NCBI GenBank assembly: GCA_964057225.1
Contig: OZ059898.1
Location: 14,719,267-14,783,266, forward strand
DNA from: Auanema rhodensis
Lineage: Eukaryota > Nematoda > Chromadorea > Rhabditida > Rhabditidae
Length of the DNA: 64,000 nucleotides
Direction of reading: 5' to 3'
In this document: piece after piece, positions 1-7,913 of the stretch
Numbering within the stretch: position 1 is the stretch's first letter
Layout of the letters: every line of letters begins with the position of its first letter
Position numbers and translations under genes: made by a program
Notes under the pieces: model-generated
Seen by the model: the letters and a program-made list of their open reading frames with translations, nothing else
Database searches by the model: none
What the model was told of the DNA's origin: nothing

Positions 1-253
1 TTAACGTAAAATACTATTAGAGGAAGAAAGATTCATTCATATGCCATTCAGATATACATAATACAGAATATAAGGACTAGAAGATATATAATAAGACTAG
101 ATAAAATACATAGAAGACTAGAGTGAATGTAATAAGCCTAGATATACATCACTAATGAGACTAGAGATAGTCTTACTAAAGGACAAGGATAAAACGGTGG
201 TTCAGACTAGATGAGTCATAAGATAAAGACAGCAACGAGGAGAGAGAAAAGCG

Positions 254-277
254 ACCGTCCGCGACGGTGGTATAAAA
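254..277 (+). promoter_or_regulatory. Hairpin plus TATA-like box in the E1 LTR (also 7593-7616)
   Basis: ACCGTC (254-259) and GACGGT (263-268) form a 6-bp stem with a 3-nt loop, followed at once by TATAAAA (271-277) on the plus strand. This looks like a core promoter reading right, opposite to the E1 coding frames. It could drive antisense transcription from the left LTR or outward transcription into tRNA array A from the right copy. A promoter is inferred only. Confidence 0.35.
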
Positions 278-291
278 ACAGAGCGCCCGTG

Positions 292-318
292 AATCTCATC
301 AGCCAACGTGATGAGATT
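292..318. other. Perfect 10-bp stem-loop in the E1 LTR (also 7631-7657)
   Basis: AATCTCATCA (292-301) is fully complementary to TGATGAGATT (309-318) around a 7-nt loop. It lies 15 bases after the TATA-like box, so it would be near the 5' end of a plus-strand transcript, or near the LTR edge of a minus-strand one. Possible roles are a terminator, dimer or export element. Confidence 0.5.
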
Positions 319-387
319 GCATCGATTGAATGATGGATAATCGCATTCGCGATATTCCGGGCCAGGAGAGAGAAATCAGAACTGATT

Positions 388-717
388 TCATTCTGCTAGT
401 TCCTCCGCAAACTGCAGCTTGCATAATACACCAGGATGATCGTGGTCCAGTCCGCTTCCTTTGCACACATGACATATTTTCTTCATCTTCTCCACACACG
501 GTTTTCCAAAGTGGTTCCGCAAACACTTCAAGCACATGTTGATCAACTTGCAACGCTTGACGCGTTGTGCTGCAGTCTTGTAGACTGTGCATTTTCCCAT
601 GGTGTGGCCCTTCTTCCAACAGAGTTGACATTTCATGTCTTCTTCCATTTTTCTGTACTTCACTTTAGAGTTGTTCTGCTTTTTTGGTGCAGACGTATTC
701 TGACTTTTGTTAGGCAT
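388..717 (-). CDS. Gag nucleocapsid-like protein with three zinc knuckles (E1)
   Basis: A 109-aa frame with an ATG start. A basic N-terminus (residues 1-28, rich in Lys, Asn and Gln) is followed by three zinc-binding clusters: C30-x2-C33-x4-H38-x4-C43, C62-x2-C65-x3-H69-x4-C74, and C82-x2-C85 with histidines near 92-94 and C99. This triple arrangement is typical of the C-terminal nucleocapsid part of BEL/Pao Gag proteins, which binds genomic RNA during packaging. In a normal element it precedes protease. Here it lies downstream of env and just inside the 3' LTR, detached from the gag-like N-terminal segment about 3.5 kb away. It may be a separately expressed nucleocapsid or a rearranged remnant. 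The frame is intact, without internal stops. Confidence 0.6.
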   Translation of the reverse strand: MPNKSQNTSAPKKQNNSKVKYRKMEEDMKCQLCWKKGHTMGKCTVYKTAAQRVKRCKLINMCLKCLRNHFGKPCVEKMKKICHVCKGSGLDHDHPGVLCKLQFAEELAE

Positions 718-911
718 CTTTGAGTTGCCGTTATCCTGGAGTTGATCAAGGGAATCGCTCCATTCTTTGATGTTATCAAGACTGAAATAATGATGGTTTT
801 TATACGTAGTATACCTCCCCGCGGCAAAATGATAAATTGTGTAGGACTGGTGTAAATCAAATTGAACAATCGTTTGCTATGATAGGGAACTAAGAAATCG
901 AGAAAATAAAT
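718..911. other. Gap between the zinc-knuckle frame and the tRNA-like segment
   Basis: No convincing gene is seen. A minus-strand frame at 660-944 overlaps both neighbours and resembles no family, so it is treated as chance. Confidence 0.5.
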
Positions 912-985
912 CGAGGACTCACTGGGTATTGAACCCGTCATCAATCACTGAGAGTGCGTACCCTTAGCCACTGCGCTATGACTGG
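912..985 (-). other. tRNA-like sequence (pol III A and B boxes) at the env 3' end
   Basis: Read on minus, TAGCGCAGTGG (978-968) fits a tRNA A box and GGGTTCAATACCC (936-924) fits a B box. The spacing between them is about 42 nt, as in a short tRNA. The flanks pair only partly as an acceptor stem, so this is a degraded tRNA or the head of a tRNA-derived SINE. No anticodon is assigned. The last 13 or so codons of the env frame and its stop lie inside it, so env has acquired a C-terminus encoded by tRNA-like DNA. This marks a likely recombination junction. Confidence 0.5.
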
Positions 986-3900
986 CTCGAACTACAATCT
1001 TGAACAACAAATGAATTGTGAAAAAAATGATGCGAAAAGGAATTGCGCAGATAATAAGTATTTGTATGGGTAAATATGCTAGGAGAGCGGGTGTACTTGA
1101 CAACTGGAAGACGCGGTCAATTACGGCGGTTACAAAGCCGAGTACTGTGATCAAAACACTCAATAGTATTACAATCGTTTTAAGGTAGTCCGAGTAAAAC
1201 GAAACAAGTGAGCTGATTAAGTGAGTGGGTACAAAAAAGCTCGGTATGGTAAACTCGACGTTCAGGAGACTGAATGAACTGTTTGTAATCTGATGAGTGG
1301 ACTGTTCAAAACCTATGTATTCGTTCACGTAGTACAAGTTGCCTTTGAGATGTAATGTGGCGGAAGTACACGGATGAGTACACGTTATAGACGGTGTTGA
1401 AAAATTGCTCTGTATGGGAATAGAGTTGTTGTAACCCTGAGAATTGCATGTAAGCAGAAATTCTTCATCGTCGCACGAAATTCGAATGTGGGATGATGTA
1501 CTGATGCAAGTAATGATTGTTGTTGCTCCAGTAACACAGTCAAAACATCCAACTAGGTCTTTGGATTTTAGTTCGCAAATAGTAGGACTATTGTCGTATT
1601 CATAAGTGACATCTGAGATATTTGTCCACATTTTAATGTCAACAGCGCTTATGGGATGAGCAAAAATGAGATTGTTTTTTGGGATCATGGTCAGAGATGG
1701 AAGAGATAATGGTAGGGTGTAGTTATTAGTATAGAGCATGTTAGGATTGCTGTCCTGACAATAGCAATTTTCGACTGTTTCGGCTGGTCTGCATGAACAT
1801 GTGTCTGTTACAGTACATTCGGAGAATGGGTCAGCGGTTTTAACTTTTCCGCACGAGTATGAAAATGTAGCAGAGTGAGGTAAAACTGCAATTCTCGAGT
1901 TGGAAGTAATGAATCGTCTATGGAGGATTTCATTATCAGAATATGTTATTCTCCCAAGAGTAATATGGTACCCGTTAATGATTTTTGTAGAGTGTGGTAA
2001 AAAGGGGACGTGCGAGATCGTTTCAGTTTTGTTCTCAATAGCTGTATGGATGCTAATCTGGAGAAAAACCCTAGGTGTCCATCGTGAGCAGTAGAAAACT
2101 TCGTGGGTGATATTGTCATTGGGAACATGAAAGTTGCGATAGAAGAGACAACCAGAAGTTGGCAACGCACAACCGCATGATAGAAATCCACAGCTTTCTG
2201 AACAATAGCTGGTACCTGGATATTGGTTGGCTAATGAGAGTTCTGAGATTGATGTATTGGGTCGAACGTTCGCACAAAACGATCCTACACAAGAGCCCAT
2301 ATGGGGACACCGTTTTGCGGATTCAGTTTTTACGATGGTGTGACGTGTAAAAAATAAGGATACTTTCGTGCACAGTATACGTGTATACATAAGTTTGATG
2401 CGCAGGTGTGAGTTCGTGAGGGGATTGGCGTATGATCGGTTTGAATGTGAAGTTGTGAAACATACCTCATTATCGTAAGTATGGAGGGTGGTGGAGCTGC
2501 TGACTTGGTTGACTTGGTGGGTAGGTGATAAGTTCGAGACGGAGTTGCCTGGAACATGTGATATACTCGGAGGAACAATAGTACATGCATTAACTACAAG
2601 AGATTCAATCAAAAAAATGACGATTATTGCAACCAAAAGATACCCGACTCGGTGAACTAATCGGTCACGTTGTCGTGATCGTTGTGAGGGTGTAGACTTC
2701 TGCCATCGAGGTAGCTTGTGAGAACTGAGCGGGACGTACTCGAGTACCGATCGTTCTTCCTGAATAGAGATATGAGATCTTATATGAGATGGGAGACATT
2801 GAGTGATCATACGCCAAACGGAAAAAAGGGTGTATTGTGCAATATGAACAAATTTTTTAGAACAAATTCGGATGACTATGATGCTTAAAAGAATGCTAAA
2901 TAGAATGAGCCATATGATGAGTGCGGTCGCCGAGAGTGCTGCGTATGGGAAACAAGATGGGTTGTGGAGTAGTTCAAGACAGAACAGACATTGAATCATA
3001 TCGCAAAACGGAGTTGCTGGACAATCCAGTTGATGCAATGCAAATGTGTCATTTTTATCGATAATATGTCGTGAGATGAATGTGTGGTCATGCAATACAA
3101 CATGAGCCGGAAATACTATGGTGAAGTTGGGAGTATTTGGGTTGTACTCTACACATGTTTCTCGGGCACAAACTCGGATGGGATGTCCAGTACCGCAGTT
3201 TGATATGCCTACTCCTCCTTTGATGCAAGAGAACTGGCAGATGTTGGTTGCGGACATTGTATTGACGAGAATACCCAGTATCATGGCTATGAAAAAATGT
3301 GTGTAACTGGGGAGACGTTGTCGTTTTCGAGGTTGTGGTTCATTTTCACCTTCATCATCTGCAATGGTGATCACTTCGATGTCATCATCATCGTTGATAG
3401 TGATAACGTTTGGGTCTATCACGTTTTCAGTTGTATTGGGTCCGGTCGATGTGCTGGTTTCCACAACGGTGGATACTTCGTTATCGAGTAAAATGACCTC
3501 TGGAGTTTCTTTAAACGTGACAGTTTTGTCTGATTTGTGTGGGGACTGCGTATGACTGTTTTCCGTATGATGCTCGTTGTCGGAAGGAATTTCAAGGGGA
3601 ATCAGGCGATTGATGGGTCTAATTAGTTTGTGTCCATCAGATGTACGGACTTCTGCAACTCTCACAGATTCCGTGTTCTGTATGCTTGTTATTAAACCCA
3701 TTTTCCACTGGTTTCGTTTCGTATTGTCATCTGACATTAGCACTACTGTGCCTACTTTTGGTGTAGCTGTGGAGAAATGTCCTTGCTTGTGATCCAACAT
3801 GTGTGTTGCTCGAAGGGCGACGACATATTCATTATGCCATCGTTGCCAAATTTTGTCAAGTGTTTTCTGAATGTTGTTTAAATGTTTTTGTATTCCAGAA

Positions 3901-4487
3901 AAGAAACTCATCTCTAAATTTTTTCTGGAGTATTTCATTCTGTTCATGTCATTTTGCAATGTTGTTGAGTCATGTACTGTAGAGTCAAATGAACTCTGAT
4001 AGTCATCGAGTTCATCTCGGCGAAGTTGGATAAGTTGAGTATATTCCTCAACTTCGCCTGTGTTCACAATGAGATCTCTCTCATCACAATAGTCCAAAAT
4101 GCCCTTGATCAGTTTTGCAACTGTGGGCGGATGTTCTTCGCCAATGTCTTTGGTGACAAGTTGGTCGATTTCATGAGCTTTCATGGTCTTATGGGCTTGA
4201 GGGTGTTTGGCCAACATCCTTTTATAGCTACCTTGGTATAATTCCAACCAAGTTGCTGGGTAGTCCACATGGGTGCGTTCCTCGAGCACCACTCGATGTT
4301 CGTCTAACTGATCTCGTAGTGATCGGAAGACGTCCCCAACCGGGATGGCTTTATAATATATACGCATCAAGCTAGGCTTGTGCGTATGTATGAACTCTCG
4401 ACATCTGTCAATGTCATCAACCGGGGGGAAGATGAATGCTTGATGGTACGGGAGGATGTCCTCCTTCACCGTGTTGAACAACTTCAA
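945..4487 (-). CDS. Chimeric gag-like / integrase C-terminal / Env polyprotein (E1)
   Basis: An 1180-codon frame. Residues 1-205 are helical and charged, and gag-like by position only. Residues about 211-300 match the BEL/Pao integrase C-terminal domain (DUF5641), with the W-x2-W-x3-Y pattern at 214-221. Residues 301-395 are a low-complexity acidic linker ending in KR-rich residues. Env follows, with hydrophobic segments near 397-412, 517-540, 614-634, 1104-1121 and 1138-1165. Between 720 and 1050 is a cysteine-rich ectodomain with a tight Cys cluster (762-780) like the fusion loop of phlebovirus Gc (class II). Acquisition of such an Env by nematode BEL/Pao elements is known. The first codon is TTG and the frame stays open to a TGA at 4578-4580. 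The nearest upstream ATGs (4579-4581, 4585-4587) are in another frame, and a 7-bp tandem repeat (4543-4556) lies between. The protease-to-integrase-core region is missing. Confidence 0.75.
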   Translation of the reverse strand: MKLFNTVKEDILPYHQAFIFPPVDDIDRCREFIHTHKPSLMRIYYKAIPVGDVFRSLRDQLDEHRVVLEERTHVDYPATWLELYQGSYKRMLAKHPQAHKTMKAHEIDQLVTKDIGEEHPPTVAKLIKGILDYCDERDLIVNTGEVEEYTQLIQLRRDELDDYQSSFDSTVHDSTTLQNDMNRMKYSRKNLEMSFFSGIQKHLNNIQKTLDKIWQRWHNEYVVALRATHMLDHKQGHFSTATPKVGTVVLMSDDNTKRNQWKMGLITSIQNTESVRVAEVRTSDGHKLIRPINRLIPLEIPSDNEHHTENSHTQSPHKSDKTVTFKETPEVILLDNEVSTVVETSTSTGPNTTENVIDPNVITINDDDDIEVITIADDEGENEPQPRKRQRLPSYTHFFIAMILGILVNTMSATNICQFSCIKGGVGISNCGTGHPIRVCARETCVEYNPNTPNFTIVFPAHVVLHDHTFISRHIIDKNDTFALHQLDCPATPFCDMIQCLFCLELLHNPSCFPYAALSATALIIWLILFSILLSIIVIRICSKKFVHIAQYTLFSVWRMITQCLPSHIRSHISIQEERSVLEYVPLSSHKLPRWQKSTPSQRSRQRDRLVHRVGYLLVAIIVIFLIESLVVNACTIVPPSISHVPGNSVSNLSPTHQVNQVSSSTTLHTYDNEVCFTTSHSNRSYANPLTNSHLRIKLMYTRILCTKVSLFFTRHTIVKTESAKRCPHMGSCVGSFCANVRPNTSISELSLANQYPGTSYCSESCGFLSCGCALPTSGCLFYRNFHVPNDNITHEVFYCSRWTPRVFLQISIHTAIENKTETISHVPFLPHSTKIINGYHITLGRITYSDNEILHRRFITSNSRIAVLPHSATFSYSCGKVKTADPFSECTVTDTCSCRPAETVENCYCQDSNPNMLYTNNYTLPLSLPSLTMIPKNNLIFAHPISAVDIKMWTNISDVTYEYDNSPTICELKSKDLVGCFDCVTGATTIITCISTSSHIRISCDDEEFLLTCNSQGYNNSIPIQSNFSTPSITCTHPCTSATLHLKGNLYYVNEYIGFEQSTHQITNSSFSLLNVEFTIPSFFVPTHLISSLVSFYSDYLKTIVILLSVLITVLGFVTAVIDRVFQLSSTPALLAYLPIQILIICAIPFRIIFFTIHLLFKIVVRASHSAVAKGTHSQ

Positions 4488-5493
4488 CGCGTGAGTTATA
4501 TTTCTTTTTAAACAACTTAACTGTCTTGCTAAGGCAGTCAGGTTACGAGTTACGAGTTTCCGATGGAGAAGAGGGACTCATAATCATTTTGTTTGAAGAG
4601 AAATATTATTGTTCAAGTTAATTTTGTGTTTAATCTAGCTAATTTGTGGATTGATTATTAAAATCAATTGAATTAAAGTCCGAATATAATAGCTGTCGAT
4701 AGAAGGAATAACAATATATAATATAAATAGGAATATAAATAAACAAGTAATATAAGCAAATAAGATAAGCAAATAGTTCACTATTAGAAGGTACAATGAA
4801 TATTTAGTTGAATATTTGTTAACAGTTTTTTCTTTGGAGAGTTATACTGTTAGTTTTTTCGTGTAGTTGTTACTGTTTCGTTAAATTACTTGTGTGGAAT
4901 CTTTTGTAAAAAAATGTATGTTTTATCTTTTGAATATATTTTTTTTTTTTTTTGTTAGCTAAGTTAGTATATTTTTAATTTTTTTTTTTTTTTTTTTTAA
5001 AATGGAGATTGTTCAGGCAAAGATAATTCAATAAGTATCTTTCTCTGGTTAAAAAAGAAAAATTGGATGATTCACTAGATGAGAGAACAATTCAAGTTGA
5101 GAGATTACTGTAGGAAATAGAGAGAAAAAATTGAGTTTCCCAAAATCGATCAAAAAATGTGAGCAAACTAGCTTGGATGAATTCAGTAAAGTTTTCTGAG
5201 TAATTTGATACTAAATATGCTGTTGTTTTTTATCAAAAAATATAATATCAATATTAATATTAATTGGTTGAAATATAATAAGGATATCCAAAAAATATTC
5301 AAAATATTATTGTTTGATTGATCAGAAAGTATGTGTATGAAAAGGATGAGTGATTTGAGACAAAAGATTTATTTCTGGACAGATGAACAAAGGAAATTGT
5401 ATAAGATAACAGATGTGAATGAAATATAAACAATATAAAATGTGAAATAATAAAATTAAAATAAAACAAATTGAAATTATAAAATAACTTACC

Positions 5494-5735
5494 AACTTAA
5501 TGTAAATGTATAATTGATACCAGAGAGTATCAATTCAAATTCAATAAGCGGTTAAAGTGTTAATGCGAACAAATGAAAACTAACTTGATTCTCCTTGAGG
5601 ATCCTTGATGTCGATTGTCCTTGTCTGGTGAATAGGTTAGCAGATGGCGTCGGGTGCTGTGGCTGGTTGTAGCGGCGGAATGAATGACCTGTCTGGCAGC
5701 TAGGCCGTGTGGGATGTTAAGAGGGAGGAGCTAAT
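5494..5735 (-). other. Exon-like, ATG-free segment in the E1 leader
   Basis: On minus this 242-nt block starts right after a good acceptor (TTTTTGCAG, ending at 5736) and stops right before a perfect donor (GTAAGTT, 5493-5487). It is more GC-rich than its surroundings and holds no ATG on the coding strand, as expected for an untranslated leader exon that must not start translation early. It contains the hairpin ATTGATAC/GTATCAAT. The downstream acceptor was not identified. Splicing is inferred from sequence only. Confidence 0.4.
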
Positions 5736-6980
5736 CTGCAAAAAGTATATGTAAGATTATTAAATGAGATTATTTAATGCGTTTGAAACAAAACGAGTGG
5801 GTTAACTTCTCATAACATTTTAAAATGTTTTGATATTCCATGTCATTCGATGATGACCTAGATAATGTGTGAGAGATGTTTGCGTGGTGCTAATGGCGCC
5901 GCACCAGGTCAATGAACAGATGGCAACATCTTTTGTCTTTTTTCGCGTATCTTGTCAACATATTTGCTAAAATCGACTTTTTGGTGCAAAATGTTGGAAA
6001 TATCTCTTAACCTTTGCTGAGATTTATATTTTATGCTTTAACATGCGTAGGATGATAATTCGTAGCTCTTTCGTGTCTTATCATTATCTCATCTATGTAG
6101 GATGGGATATTATGATGTTTTGTGATTTTTCACAGAAATTTTCATCTGCGTAGGATTTTAACAATATAGTTAATGTATTTTGTCCTATAGAACGTGGGTG
6201 ATGATCTTATATAAGATAAAATATATAAATTTTATGAATTTCATGATTTGGACTCTGACCTTTCTCATTGACCCGTTGGTCGTTACATATGACTCATATG
6301 GTTGGAAACAATAGATTTACAGACAATGGATGAATAAAGAAATTTAAAAACTATAAAACAAGCCGTAAATAGTAAAAACTCGGAACTCTTTCGCATTTTT
6401 ATATAAACAACACCTACCGAGAGTGCAAGGGTACCAAACAAACATCAACAAGTAGGTCAACAGACGTTCCTTGTTGATAGGCTCCTTCCACACATGTTCA
6501 CAAATAATCGTTGATCTCTAAGATACTGACTCCTTTACAGATGAGGAAACAGACAGCATTACTCATATAGCAAGGAGACATTGGTCTAAGATGCCTTTTA
6601 GTCACCTATTCAATTGATTCACAATTGTTAAAATAACTTTTGCACTCGAAGTCTATCAAAACTGTTTGCAATGATTATTGAAAGTTACGTAAAATATAAA
6701 AGATATAAAAAGGTCTCAAAATCAAAGAATAAATGAATAAATAGCGTTTTTAGACGGTAGCTTTGCTAATGCGTAATTCATATCATTGTTTCTCACTGTC
6801 CTCAGTCAGTAAAAATAAGATCGCCATAAAATGTGTTTGTTGGTACTTTGTCTGCATTTTTCTCGTACTCTCGCATATTCTTCCTAGGAAAATACTGTGA
6901 AACATAATAAGGGGTGATCAATCCCAGCTGAGTCACTGCCGGCAAGTTAAAGGAAGTAGCCATTGGGTAATCCAATAGAG

Positions 6981-6988
6981 TTTATATA
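6981..6988 (-). promoter_or_regulatory. TATA-like box in the E1 leader
   Basis: TATATAAA on the minus strand, upstream of the exon-like block at 5494-5735. It could be an internal promoter for the env transcript, but in AT-rich DNA such a word may occur by chance. Confidence 0.2.
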
Positions 6989-7247
6989 GCGAACAACCCA
7001 CTATGTTACTTTCTGTAATCATGTGGTACAAAAATATGGTATCAACCAAAATTTTAAATAATGTTTAATTATCACTGATATCTAGACAATATTTAACAAC
7101 CAATTATGTCATACTGACATACGATTCCTTTAGAGTATTTAGATCAGTGAACTTATACTGTAAAGGACATCCAACGAGTCACTATTAACGAGCAGACTGG
7201 CTTGAAGAAAAAAAAAGAAAAAAGATAAAGTAGCGCAATAGAAAGGT

Positions 7248-7334
7248 CATAGAGTAGAAAGTGATGCCGATGCACCATTTTGAAGATAGAGGGCTCTTCA
7301 AATAGCCTCCCAGGTTCACACTTTCTATTCTATG
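7248..7334. repeat. Nested inverted repeats beside the E1 right LTR
   Basis: The 16-nt arms 7248-7263 and 7319-7334 are complementary except at one position. A second pair, TTGAAGA (7280-7286) and TCTTCAA (7295-7301), is nested inside. The structure ends three bases from the LTR, where a primer-binding site would be expected, yet no TGG-initial tRNA-complementary site is seen there. It could be a packaging or priming structure. Confidence 0.55.
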
Positions 7335-7339
7335 CCCTG

Positions 7340-7693
7340 TTAACGTAAAATACTATTAGAGGAAGAAAGATTCATTCATATGCCATTCAGATATACATAA
7401 TACAGAATATAAGGACTAGAAGATATATAATAAGACTAGATAAAATACATAGAAGACTAGAGTGAATGTAATAAGCCTAGATATACATCACTAATGAGAC
7501 TAGAGATAGTCTTACTAAAGGACAAGGATAAAACGGTGGTTCAGACTAGATGAGTCATAAGATAAAGACAGCAACGAGGAGAGAGAAAAGCGACCGTCCG
7601 CGACGGTGGTATAAAAACAGAGCGCCCGTGAATCTCATCAGCCAACGTGATGAGATTGCATCGATTGAATGATGGATAATCGCATTCGCGATA
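7340..7693 (-). repeat. E1 right LTR (5' LTR in coding orientation)
   Basis: Identical copy of 1-354. It ends against nucleotide 46 of a split tRNA-Glu at 7694. The preceding TG at 7338-7339 may belong to it. Confidence 0.92.
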
Positions 7694-7720
7694 GCCCGGG
7701 TTCGATTCCCGGCATGGGAA
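7694..7720 (+). pseudogene. 3' fragment of tRNA-Glu split by E1
   Basis: Nucleotides 46-72 of the array tRNA (variable loop end, T arm, 3' acceptor strand, discriminator A). The full gene would have begun at 7649, exactly 265 bp before the first intact copy, so this was a normal array member before E1 inserted. The D arm, anticodon arm and A box are absent. Confidence 0.95.
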
Positions 7721-7913
7721 GCCATCTTTTGGCATCTTCTCTTCTGAATTTCCATATTTTGAAATCAGCTCTCTTCTAAATCTCTTTTCTGCTTTTAATC
7801 GTTTTGTTAGAAGTTAATACGGGACCAATTCTTCATTGTTACTTCCCTTGTTCCTTACTCACTTCCTCGAGGTAAATGATAGAAGAAGTAGTATCATAAG
7901 AACAGTTAACGTG

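Larger units (their letters stand above)
1..354 (-). repeat. E1 left LTR (3' LTR in coding orientation)
   Basis: Direct repeat of 7340-7693, identical by eye over all 354 bases. The true outer end may lie two bases outside the window, because the right copy is preceded by TG (7338-7339). The inner boundary is 354, where the copies diverge (T355 against G7694). The ends are not the usual TG...CA. Confidence 0.9.
4578..7337. other. E1 noncoding leader
   Basis: About 2.8 kb between the first E1 frame and the right LTR, without a reading frame of 60 codons. It is AT-rich with long T runs (about 4940-4957 and 4979-4999). I see no decayed RT or integrase motifs. Three imperfect copies of a TGCGTAGGAT-like word occur about 50 bp apart (6044, 6094, 6147). 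The more informative pieces are listed separately: an exon-like block, a TATA-like box and nested inverted repeats at the LTR edge. Confidence 0.6.
1..7693 (-). mobile_element. E1: rearranged BEL/Pao-type LTR element with env, lacking RT
   Basis: The sequence at 1-354 recurs without a visible difference at 7340-7693, so these are long terminal repeats and the insertion is recent. The coding frames between them are on the minus strand. In that direction the order is right LTR, about 2.8 kb of noncoding leader, a long frame with gag-like, integrase C-terminal and Env parts, a gag zinc-knuckle frame, then the left LTR. Protease, reverse transcriptase, RNase H and the integrase core are not visible, so E1 cannot move by itself. 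The right end abuts nucleotide 46 of a tRNA-Glu, so E1 landed inside a tRNA gene of the array. The left flank and target duplication are outside the window. BEL/Pao assignment rests on the integrase C-terminal domain and the three zinc knuckles. Confidence 0.8.

Noticed and set aside
1900..4241. Several 60-80 codon plus-strand frames opposite E1 env
   Set aside because: Short, without motifs, and overlapping a long real frame.
6040..6160. Three TGCGTAGGAT-like words at about 50-bp spacing as a functional repeat
   Set aside because: The intervening sequence is not similar enough to call a tandem repeat. Noted in the leader entry only.
7541..7755. Two 64-66 codon minus frames across the LTR and split tRNA
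   Set aside because: They run from LTR into tRNA antisense sequence. Chance frames.
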